Source of the DNA: Suillus spraguei
Lineage: Eukaryota; Basidiomycota; Agaricomycetes; Boletales; Suillaceae
DNA length: 27,057 bases
NCBI GenBank assembly: GCA_016800925.1
Contig: JABCPU010000774.1
Location: 1-27,057 of the forward strand
Reading direction: 5' to 3'
Shown: positions 21,090-27,057 of the stretch, piece by piece
Layout: each line of letters starts with the position of its first letter
Position numbering within the stretch: the first letter of the stretch is position 1
Program-made: the position numbers and the translations under genes
Notes under the pieces: generated by a model
The model's database searches: none
What the model saw: the letters and a program-made list of their open reading frames with translations, nothing else
Told to the model about the DNA's origin: nothing

Positions 21090-21124
21090 CTATTGGCAAT
21101 ACACCGTAACATTCACTCATAGAC

Positions 21125-21300
21125 ACGTTCGCAACTTGCATGACATGATCTTTTTTCTGTTGGAACACGCCCTGACATTCATTCATGCTATGGAGGTTCG
21201 TGTGACACCCGAGTCCGCTCTAACTACAGATGGTGAAGATCTACCTACTGGTTATTAATCTGTTTCTCTTGGCCTGTGCGGGTTCAAAACCTGCCGACGA
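21125..21300 (+). pseudogene. Truncated tRNA-like units 15 and 16
   Basis: Unit 15 (about 21125-21157) is a damaged T arm (CGTTCGCAACTTGC) followed by six T. Unit 16 (about 21253-21300) begins inside the anticodon arm, keeps the variable region and a T arm GCGGG/CCTGC, and has no T run. About 80 bases between them (21181-21250) do not match the array consensus. Confidence 0.45.
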
Positions 21301-21341
21301 GTATCGCCTTGAAGATTCTTCATGGATGGTTTCCTTGGAGA

Positions 21342-21429
21342 GCCATCTTAGCGAGCTGCTTAACAGAGTCGAAATCTGTTTCTCTTGGGCTGCGCAGGTT
21401 CGAAACCCGCTGACGACAAGATTTTTTTT
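21342..21429 (+). pseudogene. tRNA-like unit 17, anticodon position reads CGA
   Basis: Perfect anticodon arm with CGA at 21370-21372. T arm GCAGG/CCCGC has one mismatch. Eight T end at 21429. Confidence 0.55.
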
Positions 21430-21486
21430 CTATCGGAACACACCTTGACCCTCGCTCATGAATGGTTTCGTAGAAGTTCATCTTAA

Positions 21487-21578
21487 CTGGTCTTAGTCAG
21501 GTGGTTGCCACAACAGAATCAAAACCTGTTTCTCTCGAACTGTGCAGGTTCGAAACCTGACGACAACGAGGTTTTTTT
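21487..21578 (+). pseudogene. tRNA-like unit 18, anticodon position reads CAA
   Basis: A box TAGTCAGGTGG. The anticodon arm has one mismatch (ACAGA/CCTGT) and CAA at 21520-21522. The B box is intact. Seven T at 21572-21578. This is the last full unit; spacer-like sequence continues to about 21655. Confidence 0.6.
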
Positions 21579-21655
21579 CATCGGAACACACCTTGACATT
21601 CACTCCTCGATGGTTTCCTTAGAGGCTCATCTCAACTGGCCTTAGCCGAATCTAT

Positions 21656-22045
21656 GAAGTACATTTTATTCACGTGCTTAACGTATGCCCAAATTCTCGA
21701 GAGTAGACTGAATTATACATGGATGCTTCTTTGAAGAATGAGAGATAAACTACTTACCCGTTCGTTCAACCTTGGCACCTTCCTATAGATTCAACTTCTT
21801 TTCAACATAGGGTCCGCTCCTTTCCAGCCTAGTCAGAATTAAGTGAAGTATTCTCCTTGGAATGCCCACGACGTTTTGCACTTCGGGGCGTTAATGGACA
21901 TCGTACATACCACATCGTCATCCATTTCAGCCCGGTCGTGGCAAGACCATCAACAAGATATATTCTGTATGAACTAGTATGTGCCAGTGGCTTTGTTCAC
22001 TGTCGTGTTCTGACCGTTATATCAATACGTCAATTGATCAGGTTT
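21656..22045. repeat. Distal 3' flank of the WD40 block, copy B
   Basis: The first half matches 15470-15640 after gene A. The second half, around TTCTGTATGAACTAGTATG and TTCTGACCGTTATATCAATACGTCAATT (21962-22035, with gaps), matches 25219-25292 after gene C. It shows that the duplicated block extends well beyond the WD40 genes. No gene is seen. Confidence 0.65.
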
Positions 22046-22470
22046 CCTTACACAAACCACCTATCCACGAAGATCGAACGTAAGAGTCAAGTAGAATTGC
22101 GCTCCCGAACAGACCTTCCCCTTCGCTGCCAGCTGTATGCTAAACTGGGCCAAGATACACCTACGGCGGTACTGTGGTACAATAGGCCGCAGCACACGAA
22201 GAACAATGCCTTGTTGATCCACACTGCATCTAAAGAGCCATCTATCGCTGTTCATCGCGTGAAATGACAATGGTCAGCAGAAAGGAGTAGATACGGGTAA
22301 TTCTGGAGGAACATGCCAACGAATTAACTTTGTTCATTCTCGCCAAGGACAGGAGCGAATTCAATCTGGACTGGACGCCCACATGAGATAAGAAAGAGCT
22401 ATTAAGCGTTGGGAAGCATGGAATGAGCACGGAGCACCGGGCAAGCAGAAATAAGAGACGCAGTTAGCAA

Positions 22471-22785
22471 CTATTGCTTACCCGAAGACTCTGATACTCT
22501 TCGTTGCGCTATCAGCTGCAACAACCCCGGAGGCTTTGATATGTGACCGCCGCCTGAGGTATTCAACGGCCCTTCTCGTTCTTTGGTAGAGTTTGCTAGT
22601 GCCACGAGTAATGCTTGCCAGACAAGCCAAGGTGAGAAAAAAGATGGGATAAACCAACGTCTCGGGTCGTCATAGCGGTCGCCTGTAGCATTCGGACGAA
22701 CGTAGAAGTGAGCATTTGTCTCGATAATGTCAGGATTGAAAAACGCTTGATGTACTTCTATGGATAAGAGTTGATGTGGCATCAT
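22471..22785 (-). CDS. Hypothetical 104-residue ORF or first exon
   Basis: A minus-strand frame with an ATG at 22785 begins MMPHQLLSIEVHQAFFNPDI. The end of the frame contains a possible splice donor (CGGGTAAGC), so it may be a first exon. A mid part, RRWFIPSFFSPWLVWQALLV, is hydrophobic and could be a membrane segment. I do not recognise the family. The related sequence at the LINE insertion site (about 3276-3336 and 10531-10560) shares the HQLL part but has stops, so that copy is decayed. The coding status is uncertain. Confidence 0.3.
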   Translation of the reverse strand: MMPHQLLSIEVHQAFFNPDIIETNAHFYVRPNATGDRYDDPRRWFIPSFFSPWLVWQALLVALANSTKEREGPLNTSGGGHISKPPGLLQLIAQRRVSESSGKQ

Positions 22786-23550
22786 GATGACAATATATAG
22801 GCTTACCTACTTTCTGGCAACGGCCTCTGCAAGGTAATGATAACCCGCAATTTGTATACACTTGGACCGACTTCAAGCAACAGCTTAGTTCGTGAGTCTA
22901 CAAAATGCATCCACTCACCATTAATGCGGGGTATACTACCAATCTTCTATATCGTACACAGAGAAGCGTGTTCTTGGAGAAGGCTCCGTACTATGAAGAA
23001 GAGCAGAGACGGCTCAGTTCAAGCGCCCAAGGTTCAAATAGAGGCAGAAGACACGTGGCGTACTGGCGGGCTACATACGGCGATTCATCAACGAGCTGCG
23101 GACAACGTAAGGATAACGCAATAAACCGTTGGTGCAACTCTCTTGACTCCAAAAAAACGTTGGACCACTATCTCAGCCACCAACCTGTGCCTCTCGTTCT
23201 TATGTAGAGCGAATCTGTGTCTTGTTGCTCTAAGTGAGGCTCACTGTGAGTAACATGCTGAGCGGAAAAGGAACTTTGTCGCTTACTGGGCGGTGTCAAG
23301 AATCTTCGTGGAAACGCAAGTTTTCAAGGACCAGCAGTAAAGCAAATTCGTCCGGCATACATCGTCCCCAAGCATCTTGATAGTTTTCGTAAGTAATACC
23401 ACATGTACATCTATTGACACGCGTTCAGTTGAAAACAAATAGGTCCGTAAATACGCACTACCACAAGACAACCCATTCTAATCCAAAGACCAAGCGAGCT
23501 ATTCTCGCGCATATATTCATCTCCTTGATTAAAATTCCCGAGCGCCTGCC
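22735..23550 (+). repeat. Copy C of the duplicated upstream block, with promoter region of pseudogene C
   Basis: AAGAGTTGATG and GCAACGGCCTCTGCAA at 22765-22833 match 10530-10580 next to the LINE. ACACGTGGCG and GGATAACG near 23050-23120 match block B. CCACTATCTCAGCCAC and AATCTTCGTGGAAACG match the upstream region of gene A. The block is continuous here, with no LINE and no F-box gene. Confidence 0.65.
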
Positions 23551-24927
23551 ATGTATTCTGTCACTGCTAAGACGAAAAAGACATCAGTAGTAGCGCCCCG
23601 CAAGACGATGCGAGGCCATATCGGACGAGTAGAAGGCATTGCGCACCTGCCGTCATCACATGTTCGACAGACGGCTCACTTTGAATATGGGACCTAGACA
23701 GCGGTATGCGGATAGGTGATGAGTGGCGAGATGAAGGGGATGATGCAGTCGTGAGGACCATGACATTGTCTCCGAATGGTAAGATTGTTGCCAGTGGAAG
23801 TCAGGAAGGAACAGTAAGATTGTGGGACGTTGAGACGGGAAAGGTTATCGCCAAATGGAAAGGGGCGCGCTGAATCGGTAAACTCAGTATGCTGGAGTGC
23901 AGATGGTGAGTGGATTCTTTGATGGGACGGCAAGAGTGTGGAATGTGAAGAATGGCGAACCCGTCGAAGATCTGAATATAATCAAGACGGACACGAACAC
24001 ATGCTCGCTGTGAGCTACTCACCAAAGGCAACAATATTAATGATCGCGACAGGAGGGTACATGGAATTCGATGGAATTGACTCGTCAAAATCAAAATTAA
24101 ATTCAATCTGTTGGAGCGTAACACGGTTCGGGAATGGATATTCGACACCGTCACATGGCAGCTGTTGAACAGATTTCTCTGGAATCTTGACACACACCTC
24201 CAACACGAAGATCACGTCGCACGTGCAGCCTTTTTCACTGATGGAAAGCTGCTATCCACAGATTGTCATGATGAAAACACGTACGTATGAGACGTTCACA
24301 CCATCCTCAAAGCGGCTGGCCTAGACGACCTTCTGTCTACACCCGATGTGAGTACTAACTTGACTCCCACTCGCCATTTCATTTCAAATGGCTGTTAGAC
24401 TCAAAAATCCGAACTCAAAAAGGTGTGCCGTGCATCATCTTATAACTTTTTAAGAATGAAGCACGCTAATGTTAATGTTCCACTCGCACAAGTCGTTATC
24501 AGGTGTACGTTGTGTCTCCTGTTATCCATCATGACATCGACATTCCAGCTAATGCTACGCGACGTCCAGCCATCCTTCCAGCCCCACGTCAAGTGCCATC
24601 AGGCCTTTTTGGCAACGTCCATGTTCCTGTATGTTACCACAATTCACTTGCAATAGCCGTTCTGATTTCTAAAATTTTAGTCCTTCACTACCCCCGTCGT
24701 GCTTCCCCCCTCTCGTTGCAGTCCTGCTGTTATTGAAGTTCCTGCACTAGATGACAAGAAGGTATGTTCCTTTTGGGGCTTGTACTGAGTGGATGGTGTC
24801 TCAAGCGTTTCTGCAGGCGCTATATAAGCTAGCGACATTGCGAAACGCATCAAGGACCGTGAATGGTGGGCTCGTGTTGTACTGTTTCATCTACTGTGCA
24901 TCTCCGTCCACCGACGATAGTCATTGA
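23551..24927 (+). pseudogene. WD40 gene copy C, decayed
   Basis: The ATG at 23551 and the first 34 or so codons (MYSVTAKTKKTSVV; TMRGHIGRVEGIAHLP) align with genes A and B. A deletion of about a dozen bases near 23654 then breaks the frame in blade 1. A TGA replaces the arginine of LRLWDL, further deletions remove parts of blades 3 to 6 (around 23866-24180), and a TGA replaces the tryptophan of YVWD near 24287. All four intron positions remain recognisable: donors near 24350 and 24422, acceptors near 24397 and 24547. The last exon ends at a TGA at 24925-24927. The ASDKAKRIKNP motif is partly lost. It cannot make a propeller. Confidence 0.85.
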
Positions 24928-25336
24928 CGGTGTTATAATATGTACATCACATTCACATTGATGTCCTCGTATTATCTAATAGTGTTTTCTGCTATTGTGG
25001 ATAGCAACTTTTGATGCCTCGCAAGTTCTAATTCGTCTGAAGGGATAAGTCGATTCCCATATCAGTTGGTCAGAACGGTCACTAGCCTGGACGAGATCGG
25101 CGTGACGTGAACTTACAGATCAACCAAGTACATTCATGCATGTACTCTGGGCATTGTGCGTACAACATCCTCTCCACCACTCCGTTCTAGCCCGTTCTCA
25201 CGAAATCATCGTAAGAAAGATTCTGTATGACAATATATGCCCGTGGCATTGTTCGCTCCCGCATTCTGACCGTTATGTATATGCGTCAATTTCCGCTCAT
25301 ATGTTGTGCTTTACACAACTTGTATTGCCCTCGTTC
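24928..25336. repeat. 3' flank of pseudogene C, partly duplicated
   Basis: Around 25219-25292, AAGATTCTGTATGACA and TTCTGACCGTTATGTATATG match the flank at 21957-22035. The piece between 24990 and 25200 has no match noticed and no gene. Confidence 0.5.
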
Positions 25337-26157
25337 ATGCCTCCTTTCGCAGTCGTCCCAGAAACACTCGACCTAGCAAAGCCACCCATTTGGCCACTCG
25401 ACCATTCACTAGTTTGATCCCCCATAATCCTGTTTGTTTCATTTCCTGTACCGTATTTGGCTGACTCGTCTTGAGCAGGACGTCGATCGAGCGACTGTGA
25501 GTGAAACTGAGAATCTCGGCGAGCAAGATCATGTCCAAGCCTTCCTTGCTGGTATAAAACATAGAAAAGACTTCAATGAGCACTACCGCCACAAATGCGC
25601 TGGTGTGAACTCTTCCTCAGGAAGGGTAGCTACGACCGAGTATGCGATTTTCTTCCACGCACTTCACGACACGACATTAGGTTTTGAAGCTTGCGGGGGC
25701 GTACTTATCAGTTTTCTGATACCCTTGCGTCGCTAAAAGAGGGCTTTCTCAATGAAGGCGCCACGACGACCGCAGACGGCCAACCAAAACACCTATTTGG
25801 CGCAATCGGGATGCAAATCCAGAACGGTAAGCTGACTCAAACAGAGAAGTGAGAAAGGTAACTTATCTCAGTTTCAGATGAGATAGCTGCAGCGATCCAC
25901 ACCTATGATCTTCTTCTGCAGCCTCCGAATCCTCAGTTGAAGCAACGGTTATACTCACTTTCCTGTCCAGGTGCTCCGAGTTCAGATTTTGCTTAAGAAA
26001 GGGCTAAAGCTCGGGAGCTATTCGACCGTGCTATCAAAGCTCTCGAGCAAGACAACTCTCGTATATCCAATGATCAAGTCCCACCATACACAATCAAAAA
26101 TTGGTTCATAGACAGCAGACTGAGGGACAGGAGAAACCGAGAGAAAACAACTACGTA
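25337..26157 (+). pseudogene. Unidentified gene, probably decayed
   Basis: The ATG at 25337 starts MPPFAVVPETLDLAKPPIWP. Coding-like stretches follow in more than one frame: RLEQDVDRATVSETENLGEQ near 25471-25530, LKEGFLNEGATTTADGQ near 25730-25790, then after a GTAAGC...CAG intron EIAAAIHTYDLLLQPPNPQL, and ARELFDRAIKALEQD near 26010. The last stretch, PYTIKNWFIDSRLRDRRNRE, ends at a good donor (GTAAGT at 26156). An in-frame TAA at 25994-25996 inside the last exon interrupts it. I do not recognise the family; the NWFIDSR piece recalls a homeodomain third helix only superficially. It could be a live gene if another intron removes the stop. Confidence 0.4.
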
Positions 26158-26228
26158 AGTGTCCGTGGTGTGTACCGAGAAGGAATAACTATGTACTAGG
26201 TGCCCATGGTTTGTATTCCTGACGTTCG

Positions 26229-27057
26229 CTAATCCGCGTTGCATTGACACGTTTGCGATTCATGCAACAACAAAGACTGTGTCTCCTTCCCGTCATCCAG
26301 GTCCAGTAGTGTCTTAATGCGTCCATATGTAGTTGGTTTAGCTCCTTTTGGATGGTGGCAAGCCGCTAATGTGAAGATAATGGCGACGACGAAGAGACTG
26401 GACGCTAAATAAAATATCTGTGTATCCAATCAGAATAGGTGGACAGTGCTGACTAAAGGCAAGCTCATTTCACCACTGAATGAAATAACGCCGGGGCTGG
26501 TGGAGGCGACGTATATCTCAACGGCGAGACCAAATAACCAATCTGCTGGCGATATGGGTAAGTCAAGGTACATGGTACATCACAGAGGACATACGAAGGA
26601 ATGGCTTGGCACAGAACAGCACGATGTGCAGCCAGTTGCATAGAAACAATGCATAAAACCAAGAACTGAAAGAAGAGTTGACACTACTGTTCGATCCTTG
26701 TTTTCCTCTTCTCCATATTGTCTCGTCTCTTACTACATCTGCAACAAGCTCTGCGCAGTGGAGCCCAAGTGTGACGCTACCTTGAGTAATTATCATGAGT
26801 GTATACATCGAGAGCCATGTTCCAAATGAAATTCCCCTTCCTTGGCCTTCACCGGCAACGGCGACTGCCCCGACATTATCAAAGCCCGGGACGATCGCCC
26901 ATGAACGACTCGGACCTTCTGGGGAAGAAGATAGACCCAGAGGCCCCAGAACATACATGCGATGCCTAATCCCCATAAAAGATAAATTGCCACTCTCACC
27001 CCTTTGCGCGTATTCCATGCAGACGGCAGGGGTTGTATGGATTTCGTTGCATCTGGA
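26229..27057 (-). CDS. Membrane protein, 3' part, start outside the window
   Basis: On the minus strand a frame entering at the window edge reads SIQPLPSAWNTRKG, then a membrane segment RVAIYLLWGLGIACMFWGLW, then SSRALIMSG and PLPVKAKEG. The match continues one frame over with TWLSMYTLMIITQGSVTLGL, HCAELVADVVRDETIWRRG and WLHIVLFCAKP, and ends after an intron with LASSLFVVAIIFTLAACHHP, KGAKPTTYGRIKTLLDL and a stop at 26229-26231. The order LLW...FW...YLVP-like, GLHC-EL...RDE..WRR, and PKG..P..YG.I.TL is that of an uncharacterised multi-pass membrane family that I recall from agaricomycetes. The change of frame near 26845 falls in a GGGG run and has no obvious intron, so the copy may be frameshifted. 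It is convergent with the gene at 25337. Confidence 0.55.

Larger units (their letters stand above)
19120..21655 (+). repeat. Tandem array of about 18 tRNA-derived units
   Basis: About 18 full or partial head-to-tail units repeat every 140-165 bp. A typical unit has an A-box-like TAGCCAGGTGG, an anticodon arm of 5-bp stem and 7-base loop (ACAGA, ATCAAAA, TCTGT), a 14-base variable region, a T arm with a perfect stem (GCAGG, TTCGAAA, CCTGC) holding a B box, and a run of 5-11 T about 12 bases further on. A 60-70 base spacer follows, including ACACCTTGACATTCACTCAT. These are the marks of class II (Leu/Ser) tRNA genes with internal RNA polymerase III promoters. Acceptor stems pair poorly (4-6 of 7 positions where tested) and D arms are irregular, so most units are probably not functional tRNAs. 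Dispersed SINEs can share this head, but here the units are in tandem. The array splits a flank that is continuous after gene A. Confidence 0.85.

Noticed and set aside
19120..21578. CRISPR array
   Set aside because: Units are about 145 bp with tRNA arms and no short constant repeat alternating with unique spacers, and the genome is eukaryotic.
26000..26150. Homeodomain (mating-type HD) at the end of the 25337 gene
   Set aside because: Only NWFIDSR recalls helix 3. The residues before it do not form the first two helices, and the usual mating-type neighbours are not seen.

Overview
The window reads as nuclear DNA of an agaricomycete (mushroom-forming basidiomycete). The reasons are several multi-exon genes with short GT-AG introns (about 47-160 nt), an F-box protein of the usual agaricomycete layout, a seven-transmembrane protein of a kind common in these fungi, a Tad-type LINE, and expanded WD40 genes. 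The WD40 proteins carry a C-terminal tail that I associate from memory with Boletales; the order is therefore an inference.

Layout. 1-470: 3' end of an unidentified gene. 1482-2753: intact six-exon seven-transmembrane gene. 3337-10530: a full-length Tad/I-type LINE with RNase H, bounded by a perfect 14-bp target-site duplication. It is inactivated by five in-frame TGA stops and two frameshifts, and split by three copies of one 273-294 bp MITE. 11068-12751 (minus): intact three-exon F-box gene. 13221-25300: a locally triplicated block containing WD40 genes A (13624-15339, five exons, intact), B (17123-18872, five exons, intact) and C (23551-24927, pseudogene), plus a detached 3' fragment near 15.7-16.1 kb. 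19120-21655, in the 3' flank of gene B: a tandem array of about 18 tRNA-derived units with a period of about 145 bp. Most keep an anticodon arm, a T arm/B box and a T-run terminator, but the anticodon triplet differs between units (CAA, GAA, CGA, TAA, CTA, CCA). 25337-26157: probable decayed gene. 26229-27057 (minus): 3' part of a membrane-protein gene running off the window.

How the parts relate. The WD40 block acts as its own control. Copies A and C lack the tRNA-like array, so they show the state before it arose. Copy C's upstream region is the empty-site relative of the LINE insertion. Copies B and C are continuous where copy A holds the F-box gene. The window is thus a duplicated WD40 neighbourhood altered by a LINE, a MITE family, a gene-sized insertion and a tRNA-derived satellite. 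The tRNA-like array is the best candidate here for something undescribed.
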